DNA of 64,000 bases from Zanthoxylum bungeanum (GCA_019454045.1 SKCR01041530.1:47593-111592), one strand, 5' to 3'; positions 37,003-47,881 are shown, counted from the first letter of the stretch. A program made the numbers and translations. The notes: generated by a model from the letters alone, not told the origin.

Positions 37003-38322
37003 ATGAGTGAATCAGATACTGAGGTATCCCGGATAGATCAGTTGGAAAGTGGCTTCGCCAAGATTACTGAACAGTTGCAAGCCTTGACTGCTGCCATGAC
37101 TAATATGGCTATGCCCCGTGCCGGGGGAGATTCTGAGAATGTAAGGCGCGAGGAGCCTCCGAATGGGTTGGGGGGTGATATACCCGCTTTTGATGATGAT
37201 AATGCAGAGTATGCAACAGACAGAGTAATTGGGTCTCAGGCCGAGATACAGAAACTCAGGGAGCAGGTTGAATCCGTTACCCGCAAGATGAGGGGTAAGA
37301 ATGAAGATTTGTTAGACTATGAGACAATGAAGTTCGAGGAGCAGTTGCCAGCGCAGTTTAAGATGCCGGATTTGGCTAAGTTCAATGGGAATGGAGATCC
37401 AAGGGTGCATCTCCGTCAGTATGTGTCTGTTATGAGTTCAGTTGGCCTGTCTCAGCGCCAAGTCCAAAAGATGTTTGGGATGTCACTCGAGGGGGCACCT
37501 GTGGTTTGGTATCATAGCCTTGAGAAGAAGGTTAAGGAAGATTGGAAGGAACTAGCTGATGCTTTTCTGAAGCAGTATGTTACAGACTTAGAGATTGATT
37601 TGTCACTCCGAGATTTGGAGAACACTAAGCAGAAGCCGGAGGAGAGCTTCAAAGGGTATGTGGACCGCTGGAGGAGCCAGCTTCTGAAGATGCAGACTCG
37701 GCCCTCAGAAAAGGACCAGATCAAAATGATCATCAAGGGTACTAAGCCCTCAATTTATGGCAAGCTGAGGAGAATGACCTCCATGATTGTGGATTTCCGA
37801 CAGTTGAGAGAGACTGTTATGGATATCGAAGAAGAGGAGGCTGAAAACAAAAAGTTTTATGGCCAGAATAAAAGAACTTTTGGAGGGCATTTTGAGACCA
37901 AGCCCACTACGGCAGAGGTCGCTACCGTCAGAAATAGGCGGTTCTCCAATCTTGGTAGACCTATATCAAGGGTGCTTGAGAAGTTGAAAGGACAAGGACT
38001 CCTGAAGCCTTTAGACCCTAGACCAATCCCAAACCCTGTGCCACACTACTTCGACCTGAGCCAATATTGCCACTTCCACCAGCAAAAAGGTCATGACACT
38101 GACAACTGCCCCCGCCTTAGGCATGAAATCCAAAACCTCATCGATGCTCACAAAATACCCGACCCAGAGAAAGAACAACCTGACACACACAGAAACCCTC
38201 TACCAAACTACCACTTTGTTCCACCACCCACCTACATGATCAACTCTGGCCTACCCGAAACCTTTGTCCTCAAAACCCTCCACCACCAAGCTTATTACAT
38301 GGATGACAACGAAGGACCATAG
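37003..38322 (+). CDS. Gag protein of element D (intact)
   Basis: Intact gag of Tat/Ogre type. The frame is open from 36877, but the ATG at 37003 (MSESDTEVSRIDQLESGF) is preferred because the upstream 42 residues look like read-through leader. That gives 439 residues. In order: a coiled-coil-like start, an acidic linker, the gag core from about residue 110 (KMPDLAKFNGNGDPRVHLRQ, then GAPVVWYHSLEKK, LADAFLKQYV and ESFKGYVDRWRSQ), a basic stretch, and a C-terminal CHFHQQKGHDTDNCPRLRHE segment, the zinc-knuckle-like motif typical of this lineage. It ends with a proline-rich tail. Gag forms the particle that packages the RNA. No pol follows, so enzymes must come from another element. Confidence 0.9.
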   Translation: MSESDTEVSRIDQLESGFAKITEQLQALTAAMTNMAMPRAGGDSENVRREEPPNGLGGDIPAFDDDNAEYATDRVIGSQAEIQKLREQVESVTRKMRGKNEDLLDYETMKFEEQLPAQFKMPDLAKFNGNGDPRVHLRQYVSVMSSVGLSQRQVQKMFGMSLEGAPVVWYHSLEKKVKEDWKELADAFLKQYVTDLEIDLSLRDLENTKQKPEESFKGYVDRWRSQLLKMQTRPSEKDQIKMIIKGTKPSIYGKLRRMTSMIVDFRQLRETVMDIEEEEAENKKFYGQNKRTFGGHFETKPTTAEVATVRNRRFSNLGRPISRVLEKLKGQGLLKPLDPRPIPNPVPHYFDLSQYCHFHQQKGHDTDNCPRLRHEIQNLIDAHKIPDPEKEQPDTHRNPLPNYHFVPPPTYMINSGLPETFVLKTLHHQAYYMDDNEGP

Positions 38323-39999
38323 GTCAAGGGAGAAGGCAATGCTGCGAATGATGGAGCTGTTCCTCCTAGTTTATTTGATCTTGCATTTTTAATAAAGACA
38401 TTGGTTTTGTCTACTTGTTCGAACCTTTTTTTTATGATAATAAAGACGTTCATTTCGCTGAATCTCTTCTGCAACATGAGTATATTTGAGAAAAGCATTA
38501 GGCCTTAGTACTATGATACTCAGCGATATTTAGAACTCGAGGAATCCTCAGAATAAGAAAACAGAAAATATGAGATAGCCATTCAGAAATAGGGAAATGG
38601 GGCAATGAGACTGTCAGAAGGGAATGAGTTCACCAAGCCGATCAATTTGGAAAGAAAAAAGCAATACTTTACCCGAGGGAGAGAAAACCGAGCAGTCACC
38701 AAGAGAATGGCAGAAGACCTAACCTAACGGGATAGGAAACCCAATCATGCATGCATGCATACACGTAACATATTCGCATCCTTTTTGTGTTTGTTGTTTG
38801 TTTGGTAATAACAGGTTTCAGAGGAGAAAAAGAGAAAGCGTCAAATGCGAGCCAACCAGAAGCAGCAGTAACAGTACAATAGCAGAGTTTCGGGAATGAA
38901 TCCCAAGGGAATGAATCCCAGGGTCGAGGCCCACATTCAGTATCAATCTGGGGGGCGAGGCCCATGTCAGTAGCAGTTGGGGCCGAGGCCCACTTCAGCA
39001 ATCAGTTTTGGGGATGAGTCCCAGGGTCGAGGCCCACATCAAACACAGTTTGGGAATGAATCCCAGGGTCGAGGCCCACATTACATCAGATCAGTTCTGC
39101 CGAGAATGGCACTCCGAGAATGGAGATATGGTCCGGGAATGGGCAGTTCAAGAATGAACAAGCCGGGAATAGCACTCCGAAAATGGAGCACGGTTCGAAA
39201 TGGACCATCATCGCAACAGTTAGGGAATAAAGCCCACATTCAGTACAGTCAGGGAACAAAGCCCAGAGGAGGAAAGCCTCATATCAGTATAAGTTTGAGA
39301 ATAAAGCTCAAGGGGAAGAAAGCCTCATGTCAGCACAGTTCGGGAACAAAACCCAACACTCAACAAATCAGGGAACAAGACCCTCAGCTCAAAATGGGAA
39401 CAAGACCCACGGGAACAAAACCCAACACTCAACAATTCCGGGAACAAGACCCTCAGCTCAAAATGGGAACAAGACCCGCGGGAACAAAACCCACCACTCA
39501 ACAATTCAGGGAACAAGACCCTCAACTCAAAATGGGAACAAGACCCACGGGAACAAAACCCACCACTCAACAATTCAGGGAACAAGACCCTCAGCTCAAA
39601 ATGGGAACAAGACCCACGGGAACAAAACCCGCCACTCAACAATTCAGGGAACAAGACCCTCAGCTCAAAATGGGAACAAGACCCACGGGAACAAAACCCA
39701 CCGCTCAACAATTCAGGGAACAAGACCCTCAGCTCAAAATGGGAACAAGACCCACGGGAACAAAACCCACCACTGAACAATTCAGGGAACAAGACCCTCA
39801 GCTCAAAATGGGAACAAGACCTTCAGCTCACTTCGGGAATGAACCAGGGGTCGCAGCACCTCACCACCAAATCAAAGCAACTCAACACATGGTAAGTCAA
39901 GTGACAGCTGGCGAGCCAGGTAAGTAGAAATGCATTGCATAACTTTGATAGGATTATCACTGTTGCACATTACACAAGTCCCATCAAAGTGGGGGCGAC
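38323..39999 (+). other. 3' non-coding region of element D, repeat-rich, ending in purine tract
   Basis: After gag there is no pol. At 38880-39085 four or five short repeats of GGGAATGAATCCCAGGGTCG-GAGGCCCACA type occur, and at about 39352-39830 a 69-bp tandem array. The purine tract AAAGTGGGGGCGAC (39986-39999) abuts the 3' LTR. Frames across the array (for example 38977-39927) are repeat artefacts or at best repeat proteins. Confidence 0.8.
39352..39830 (+). repeat. 69-bp minisatellite, seven copies
   Basis: The unit is GGGAACAAGACCCTCAGCTC then AAAAT, GGGAACAAGACCCAC, and GGGAACAAAACCCACC then ACTCAACAATTCA, so it is itself built from GGGAACAARACCC sub-units. Because 69 is divisible by three, frames on both strands stay open through the array. 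Confidence 0.93.
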
Positions 40000-42900
40000 T
40001 GTAGGCACTGCATTTTTACGCATAAGTCCCTATGATGAGTCTCATTTTGGAGACACTACCTTTTAAGTCACGGAGGTCACGGGAAACGGACATCGGAAGG
40101 GGAAATTCAGAATAAACAAGGCTCACTGTCTTCGTTGGTGCTGCGTTCGTTACTTCGTTCGAACCTCGTGCAGATTGCTGACGTTCGTGCCGCGTGCGCT
40201 GAGGCGTTCGAACGGAGCCGGTAATTCTGGTTTTGCTGCTAGCCTCACGCCCAGCCCATTTAGTTTCCCAAAGCCCATAAAACACATCCCAAATTAAATA
40301 ATTAAATATAAATTAAATATTAAACATTAAAATAAAACATTTAAATCATTTACCAAATTAAATAAAACATAAAATAAACTCATGCCTAATATAAATGAAT
40401 CAAATATATTATATACTAAAACTAAAATAAGATTTGCCTAATTAAAATCAATCTTAACCAATTAAAGCCAATCACATATTTGACTTCCTAATTCAATAAG
40501 ATATCCACCAATTTAAAAGTTTTGACTTCCTAATCTAAACCAAATTTGTCCCCCCCTCAATCTTTGACTTTCCTTGCTAAACACCAAATCATATCCCCTC
40601 TTTAATGACAAAATCCCTTCCTTGTGACACAAGGCCAAACCCTACCTCTTCTCTATATAAACAACCCCTAACCAAGGCCATTCTTCTCTCTGACACAATA
40701 GAATTCACACCCAAGCTCTCTCGAATCTCTCTAGCTTATACACACAATTCACACAAAATTATAGCAAGAAATCCTAGACATCACAAGCAAATCACACCAA
40801 AACAATCCCTCTCTTCCATAGCCGAATCTATCACAAATAACCACCCCTAATCACCACCGAAAACCAGCCCCTCTAAACCTCCATACATCACCGAAAATCA
40901 CACAAACACAGCAGCCCAAATCCTTAAAAAACAGTAACATAAAACTACATAGATAACCTTAAGAATAATCACATATAATCGCACTAAGAACCCACACAAC
41001 TTGGAATAGTTCTTTGAAAACATTGAAACAGGTAGCCCGTGCAGCGAGCAGCAAAACAGGAGCCGAATAGGAGCAGAACGGAGTTCGAATCGTAGGCAAA
41101 GCGGTGAAACAGTGAGCTAGGACGTTGAACCAGCAGACCAGAAAAGTTGCGGAGCTTTTACCCCCTTTCGATCTTCGTGGAACGTGAGTCCGAGAGACGG
41201 CTTAAAAGGTTAGACCTGAGGGTATCTTTCACATTTATTCTCATTTTTACTTTCCGGTTATTTATTTTGATTATATTTTCTGTATTTGTGGTACCATTGT
41301 GTGTATGAGGTATGTTGTGGGTATTGGATGAATGAGAGAGGTGTCAACTCTCGCGGTATATCGGATGGAAACCCGGACATAAATTTCATAGCCGATTCCG
41401 AATGGACGGTAATATGATCTGTACTCGGGCCACAATTCCACGTACCGCTTGGGTAAATGACACCATCTTTCTTTTGTTGTGTTGCCCTTGTTTATTTAGT
41501 TTGTTTTACCTGAACTCAATATGTCGTTAGTTATGCATGATTCAACCAGGCGCATGGGCTTAGTGAGTTAGTCCAAAGGTCCTCCATTTAGGAGACAAAG
41601 AGCCGAAAAGGCCACCTTCGTGACACTACTTCGCCGTGCCGGTTGATGTATGTTCGGTTGGACGCTAGATACGTTCAATCGGGCATACTTAGTTTAATAT
41701 TATTATTATCGTTATTTTCGTATGAGTCAATCGAGCGCATGGGCTTAGTAAGTGTGACGTGAAATCCCCTATGGGGAGAGGCTAAAAGCCCTTTACCACG
41801 ATGCTTTGCCGCGCCGGTTGATGTGTGTTCAGATTGGACGGAAGATGTGTTCAATCGGGCATACTTGGTTGACATGATTGGTTCTATTCTTGCATGTATG
41901 ATATGACGCGCATGGGCTTAGCATGTTGGTCTAAAGGTCCTCTCTTTGAGAGATCAAGAACCCCAAAAGGTCACCTTTACGGCAGTGCTTCGCCGCGCCC
42001 TTTTGTTTTCTGTTTATGTATTGCATCAGGTCCGTTTCCGTTCGAACGCGTTCACGAACGCAACTCGAACGTGCATGTGTTTTTGCCTTATTATGGTCAG
42101 GTCTCGTATCCGTTCGAACGCGTTAACAAACGCCATACGAACGTGAGCTCTCTGTCTCATCTCCGTTCGAACGCGTTTACGAACGCTACTCGAACGTGAG
42201 CATTCTGTCTCGTCTCCGTTCGAACGCGTTTACGAACGCTACTCGAACGTGAGCATTCTGTTTCATTCCGTTCGAACGCGTTTACGAACGCTACTCGAAC
42301 GTGAGCATTCTGTTTCATTTCCGTTCGAACGCGTTTACGAACGCTACACGAACGCACACACACTGAACTGAGTCTGTCTTATAATATGCATGCATATTTG
42401 CCTATTGGTTGATCTTTCTTTTGTAAATGTGTCAATGTATCACCATTCATATGCTTGTGTCATGATAACATTTGAGTATTATTTCTTGCGGTATATCGGA
42501 TGGAAACCCAGACGTAAATTCCGTAGCCGATTCCGAATGGACGGTAGTGCGGTCTGTACTTGGGCTACAATTCCACGTACCACTTGGAAAAGTGCCCATA
42601 TGTGTGCTTGTATGGTTACCACGTATGCTTGTATGGTTAGTATGTGTGCTTGTGTTTTTCCTGAATGTGATGTACAAAGTTGTATGTTCATTGCTATCTT
42701 GATATATGTTAAGCATGCAATTTTATATATGAAATACATGTATATTTAGGCGCATATTTTATCTTATATATGTGAATTTAGAAGCATGATACCCTTAGAA
42801 ATAATTGTTACTTCAGCTTGTTTAAATTATTATATAAATCTTTTCATTACAAGTGACATAAGTAAGGGACCATTCCGAACCCAACGGTTTGAGGTCTTCC

Positions 42901-43030
42901 CTTGCGAGGGGTGAGTGCGGCCTTAAATCTTTGTCCCGGTTCACACCGGGTGGCGACTCCATGTTATGTAATCCTTCCCAAACTAGGCCGCGAGCCTAGG
43001 AACGGCGTCGCCCAGGTCCTGTGTCCCACA
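40000..43030 (+). repeat. 3' LTR of element D
   Basis: 3031 bp, near-identical to 32871-35844. TATATAAA is at 40654-40661. It keeps a 57-bp segment (about 40370-40427) flanked by TAAAAC copies that is missing from the 5' LTR. Confidence 0.93.
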
Positions 43031-43425
43031 GGAGGTTTTCATTGAGGACTTCTCTGTATTGGAGAACTATTTTGACCAATGCTGCAAATCTTGAACATTG
43101 TATTACAAAGATGTGAAGAGACCAACTGGTATCAACGGGAGAACTGCAATTCATGGTACAAGAAGGCATTATTCTGGGACATCGGATCTCATAAAAGGGG
43201 ATCGAGGTAGACAAAAGTTAAAGATTGAAATAATTGAAAAATTACCTCTGCCAACATCAGTCAAAGGTATTCGAGCTTTCTCAGATATGCAGGCTTTTAC
43301 AGGAGATTTATCAAAGACTTCTCAAAGATTGCTAAACCTCTGTGCAATCTTGTGGAAAAAGATGTGCCTTTCAACTTCACCAAAGAATGTCACGAAGCTT
43401 TTGAGATCCTAAAACAGAAGCTAGT
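43031..43425 (+). pseudogene. Element A reverse transcriptase, C-terminal part
   Basis: The first bases read EVFIEDFSV, the catalytic loop usually seen as (Y/F)MDDFSV, so the first aspartate is changed to glutamate. KIEIIEKLPLPTSVKGIRAF and text corresponding to IAKPLCNLLEKDVPF follow in shifted frames. This joins directly to the part ending at 32865 once element D and one TSD copy are removed. Confidence 0.82.
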
Positions 43426-43890
43426 TTATGCTCCTATCATTGTAGCACCGGACTGGACCCTTCCATTTTAGGTGATGTGCGATGCTAATGATTTTGATGT
43501 AGGTACAGTTTTGGGACAACGCAAAGCAAACATTTTACACACCATTTATAACTCTAGCAGAACTTTGAATGAAGCTCAACTCAACTACACAACTACTGAA
43601 AATGAGTTGCTTGCAGTTGTGTTCGCTTTTGATAAATTCTGATCCTATCTGCTAGGTCCCAAAGTGGTGGTCTACATAGATCATTCAGCAATCAAATACC
43701 TGATCGCGAAGAAAGATGCCAAACCCAGATTGATCCATTAGATACTTCTTCTGCAATAATTTTACGTGGAGATCCGAGACAGGAAATGGACAGAAAATCA
43801 AGTGGTATATCACTTATCAAAAACAGCCGGCAAAGAACTGACAATCAAAAAAACTTTTTCAGATGAATAGTTATTTGCCATGAAACAACA
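43426..43890 (+). pseudogene. Element A RNase H
   Basis: Readable as VAPDWTLPF, a stop, MCDANDFDVGTVLGQRKAN, LNEAQLNYTTTENELLAVVF and [20 protein letters not shown]. The D, E and D positions of the active site are present, but stops near 43470, 43640 and 43740 break the frame. The family enzyme removes the RNA template during cDNA synthesis. Confidence 0.8.
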
Positions 43891-45187
43891 TGATGTCCAT
43901 TGGTATGCTGACTATGTCAACTACATAGTATCGGGAAAATGGCCGTTGGAATGGACAACTCAGCAACAAAAGAAGTTCTTCAAAGAAGTCAAACATTATG
44001 TCTGGGATGAGCCGTACCTATTCAAATGATGTGCTGATCAATTATTGAGACGGTGTGTTCCACAGGAGGAGGTCAACAGTGTTCTGCAACATTGTCATTC
44101 ATCACCATATGGCAGACACTTCAGCGGAAACAAAACTGCAACCAAAGTCCTACAATCAAGTTTGTTTTGGCCCACTATTTTTAAAGATGCTTACTTATTT
44201 TCTCTTCAATGTGACAGGTGCCAGAGAATGGGAAATATTTCGAGGAGAAATGAAAGACCTCTGCAAAATATTCTGGAAGTGGAGATATTTGATGTATGAG
44301 GGATTGATTTTATGGGACCCTTGGTTCCATCATTTGGAAACTTGTACATACTGGTTGCTGTAGACTACGTCTCCAAATGGGTTGAAGCAATTGCACTGCC
44401 ATCAAACGATTCAAAAGTGGTGATCAAATTCCTTAAAAATAATATTTTCACTCGCTTCAGAACACCTCGAGCTATTATCAGTGATGGTGGCACACATTTC
44501 TACAAAAAATATTTTGATGCATTCCTCTCCAAATACGGAGTTACTCATAAGGTTGCCAATGTCTACCATCCACAGTCAAATGGATAGGTTGAAGTTTCAA
44601 ACAGGGAGATCAAAAGAATCTTGTAAAGAACCGTTGGATCAACAATGAGGGACTGGTCTACAAAACTAGATGACGCACTATGGGCATACCGGACAACTTA
44701 CAAGACACCCATTGGTATGTCTCCATATTGAATGGTGTTAGGGAAAGCGTGTCATTTGCCAGTTGAGCTTGAACATAAGGCGTACTGGGCACTGAAGAAG
44801 TTAAATCTTGATCCACAAGCTGCATGAGAATAAAGACTCCATCAATTCAATGAACTGGAGGAATTTCGCCTACAGGCTTATGAGAATGCCAAATTATACA
44901 AAGAAAAGACCAAGAAATGGCATGATCGAAAAATAGTGTGCAGGCAATTAGAACCAAGGTAGCAGGTGTTGTTATACAATTCAAGGTTGAAACTTTTCCC
45001 TGGAAAGTTGAAATCAAGGTGGTCAGGTCTATTTGTGATTACCCAAGTTTTACCATATGGAGCTGTTGAGTTACTTGATCCCAACACCAACGAAACAATC
45101 AATATTAACAGTCAGCGTGTCAAGCACTACTGGGGAGAATCATTTGAGCGACAAAAAGAAAGTGTCACACTTTCAGATCCAGCCTAA
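43891..45187 (+). pseudogene. Element A integrase
   Basis: The zinc-binding start is visible (CHSSPYGRHFSGNKTATKV, then LQCDRCQRMG; an HHCC-type finger). The catalytic core follows: [29 protein letters not shown] and, after a TAG where glutamine is usual, VEVSNREIK, so all three D,D,E residues remain. The C-terminal part has KSRWSGLFVITQVLPYG and ends KHYWGESFERQKESVTLSDPA at 45187. At least eight stops interrupt it, several at former glutamine, arginine or glycine codons. No chromodomain follows. Confidence 0.87.
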
Positions 45188-45310
45188 CGTTCGAAAAGTC
45201 ATGTCTAGCTGACGAATTTAAACTTAGCGCTCGCTGGGAGGCAACCCATGCAATTTATGTATATATTGTGATTTGGTGTGTTTAATTTTTTCAGGTAAAG
45301 TCATTTCACG

Positions 45311-45861
45311 ATGGAAGAAGTTCTAGCAAATCTTCACAAGCAATTTCCTTCTCTCCCTCAAAACTCTTTGATGAAAGTCTACAAAGCTCGCTTGGAATGA
45401 ATGAGACTACTGATGATCAAAGGTATTCCTACTGACATTCGTTGGATTATCAAAGCACGGGTCCGATTGGCATGTGAGTCTTCTGACACTTTTATTTCAC
45501 ATTTTTCTGGTTTAGGAAGAAGCACCTATGCTAAAAAGAAAAGAGCTAAAAGAATGGGTGTATGCTATAAATGTGCTCGTATGTTTTGTGATACTCGTTG
45601 TCGTTCTTTAGGAATGGTGTTTAATAACCGTGAAGATGAGATTAATTTCATTAGGGATGGCTTGAGTAAGGAGTCTTTGGATGACATATCTAAAACTCTT
45701 GAGACGCATCCCAGTGGATATGTGTATCACGAAATTCGCGTGTTATATACATAATTCCGAAAAAAAAAAGACAACGGTTAAGTCTCGGGAATCTTACTCA
45801 AAAAGACCATGTTTGCCAATTTTTAAGAAAATTGGATGGGAAGCTTGTCCATGACGCATAG
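45311..45861 (+). pseudogene. Accessory ORF with four-cysteine motif (A copy)
   Basis: Counterpart of 25210-25757 in element B, starting MEEVLANLHKQFPSLPQNSL. A TGA interrupts it near 45400. The next 117 codons (45401-45754) are open and hold GRSTYAKKKRAKRMGV, CYKCARMFCDTRC (CX2CX4CX3C), NREDEINFIRDGLSKE and ETHPSGYVYHEI. A TAA (CAA in B) and small indels end the frame before the shared tail GKLV.DA at 45861. Function unknown. Its position between integrase and the LOG gene is the same in both copies. Confidence 0.68.
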
Positions 45862-46126
45862 ACGTCAATCAAGCCGTAAATTATTGTAAATATTATATCT
45901 CTTTATCTTTTCCTAATAATTGTGTTTCATTTTGTTATTTTCTTTTATTTTCTCCGACAGGATCCAGATCTTTTTGACTAACACGATTTATTTTACTGTT
46001 TATCTAATAATTGTCATTTGGCAGGTATTAGTGCTATTGTTACTCACCCTTTTTTAGGTTCTATAAATTCAACTCATCATTGCACTTTTGAAGGCATCCA
46101 GATTTGAGAAAGAAGTACATAAAAAA

Positions 46127-46726
46127 ATGGAAGTTACTTCAAGAAGACGAGTTGAAAACATCTGTGTATTTTGCGGTACTAGTGTTGGTACTAAGCCACA
46201 ATACATATATGCAGCACAAGAATTAGGTCGAGTCATAGATGAGAAGAATATGCACTTAGTATATGGTGGTGGCAATCTTGGATTAATGGGGATCGTTTCA
46301 AATGTTGTACAGGAATGAGGCAGTCCAGTTCTGGGAATCATCCCAAAACCCTTGGCGGAGGCGAATCTTATTGGACCATCAAACATAGAGGAATTGATCG
46401 TGCTAGGAACATCTGAACGACTGGTGGAAATGATTAATTGTGCTGATGCTTTTATTGCTTTGCCAAGTGGCTTGGGTACATTGGAGGAAATTTTTATAGT
46501 GCTATATTGGGCGAACTTGAACATACACCAGAAACCGATTGGGTTGTTTAACGTTGATGGATTTTATGATTTTCTTTGTGTGTTTCTTGATGATGCCCAA
46601 AGAAATGTATTCGTGACAAAACCTTTGAAAGAAATCCTCTTCACTGCCAGAACTGCCCCATATTTAATTGACCAAATCTTAGCCTATGAACCACAAATTG
46701 ACCCTATCATTTCCAAGATAAAATGA
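46127..46726 (+). pseudogene. LOG-like cytokinin-activating enzyme gene captured by element A (one internal stop)
   Basis: The best-preserved of the three copies: about 200 codons in one frame from ATG 46127 (MEVTSRRRVENICVFCGTS) to a TGA at 46724-46726, with one internal stop (TGA at 46316-46318, where the B copy has GGA). It keeps VYGGGNLGLMG, VLGIIPKPLAEANLIG, SERLVEMI and DAFIALPSGLGTLEE, one residue off the PGGxGTxxE motif, then IHQKPIGLFNVDGFYDF. The length is close to plant LOG proteins. It has no introns. Upstream text (about 45960-46080) matches the B and F copies, so the gene travels with its own leader. An alternative name for the family is lysine decarboxylase-like, which reflects old annotation rather than activity. 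Confidence 0.9.
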
Positions 46727-46847
46727 TCCGAAGACGAACGTGGTAAGAAGCGTCGGATAAATATGGATCTTAACATTTAATTTCCTTTCTAGATGTAGAA
46801 TTGCAGCTAACCAGGTACTGTTTCTAAACTCATCTTCTACTTTTTAA

Positions 46848-46865
46848 GACATTGGGGACAATGTC
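46848..46865 (+). ncRNA. Conserved hairpin with GGGA loop (A)
   Basis: The same 18-nt perfect hairpin as at 26721-26738, again followed by CATTTAGGTTTGGG and a purine-rich run. Confidence 0.6.
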
Positions 46866-47311
46866 TCATTTAGGTTTGGGAGTGGGGAATAGTTGTAGTA
46901 TTTTATTTTTTATGTTGTTTTTATTTTTAGTCATAAATTTTCGAAAAATTCAAAAAAATTGAAATTTTTTACAAAAATCAAAAAAATATTTTGTGTTTTT
47001 GTGTTTTTAATTTGATTAATCATGTGAAATTGATGTGAGATAGTTGTGTAAGGAATTTTCATTCTTGAGACGTATCTCAACCTATTTCGGAACAAGTTAA
47101 TTTTTGTTTATTTCCTTTTGAATTATTTAATTTGTGAATTCTCCATAATACTGACTAAAATGGATCTTCATATGCTCAGTTGACAGGTATTATCAACAAA
47201 CATGGTAACATACGGACATGAGTTGTAATTGACAAACTTGTAATATTCAGTGCTCTAGTTTAATTGGAGTAAGCATCTAAAAAAGCGATGGGATAAAAAT
47301 AAATGTTTGAG

Positions 47312-47540
47312 ATCCGAGTTATTAAGTCTGTAGGGGTGTTTTAACACCTAGTGCCCTAAAACCAACTGGTTTGGGAGTCACTGAGCCAAAGCTCGCTACA
47401 TGGATCGAAGATGTTAGAAAAAAAATATATATCTGAAGTCTGAGTAATTAAGTCTGTAGAGGTGTCTTAACACTTGGTGCCCTAAAGCCAACTGGTTTGG
47501 GAGTCATTGGCCTAAAGCTCGCTACATGGATGAAAGATAT
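47312..47540 (+). repeat. Tandem pair of about 100-bp repeats in A 3' region
   Basis: Two copies with GCCCTAAARCCAACTGGTTT and GCTCGCTACATGGAT, matching the pair in element B. Confidence 0.8.
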
Positions 47541-47881
47541 TGTATATAAAAAAATAAGAAAAATCAGAAAAATATTTCATTGCTTAAAAAAGATGTGAAT
47601 TCTGATATAACTTTAGGAGAAAAATATTACATTCTTTTCAACTACACTTGTGAATATTGTGGGCACAATGAGTTGATTAATATTTTGTTGGTTGTGTATA
47701 TGAAGAATGATAAAAATAATCGGAGAGTTCACTTATTTGGTAATTTAGAAAGAAAGACAACAACTATTAACTTGGATAAGATGTTTCACTTGTTTAGTCA
47801 CTAACTTCTTTATTCTATTTTCTCTTGTCTTTTTGTTTTTGTGTGCATTAGTTTTACTATCTTTTTTACTTTTGTAAAACA

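Larger units (their letters stand above)
32871..43030 (+). mobile_element. Element D: gag-only Tat/Ogre-like LTR retrotransposon (TR-GAG-like)
   Basis: LTRs 32871-35844 and 40000-43030 begin TGTAGGCACT and end TGTCCCACA. The flanks are GGAGT and GGAGG, a 5-bp TSD with one change. The primer site TGGCGACTCCACTGGGGA is followed by a long leader, a single intact gag ORF and a repeat-rich 3' region. No protease, RT, RNase H or integrase is present in the 4.2-kb core. The LTRs are near-identical over 3 kb and the gag is uninterrupted, so the insertion is the youngest large event in the window. It sits exactly in the RT of element A, ahead of the catalytic loop. Confidence 0.92.

Noticed and set aside
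39325..39792. 155-codon minus-strand frame with a 23-residue repeat.
   Set aside because: It is the reverse reading of the 69-bp minisatellite, kept open only by the period. It is reported as a property of the array, not as a gene.
39352..39830. Possible CRISPR array because of regular repeats.
   Set aside because: Units are contiguous tandem repeats without unique spacers, and the context is a plant retrotransposon.
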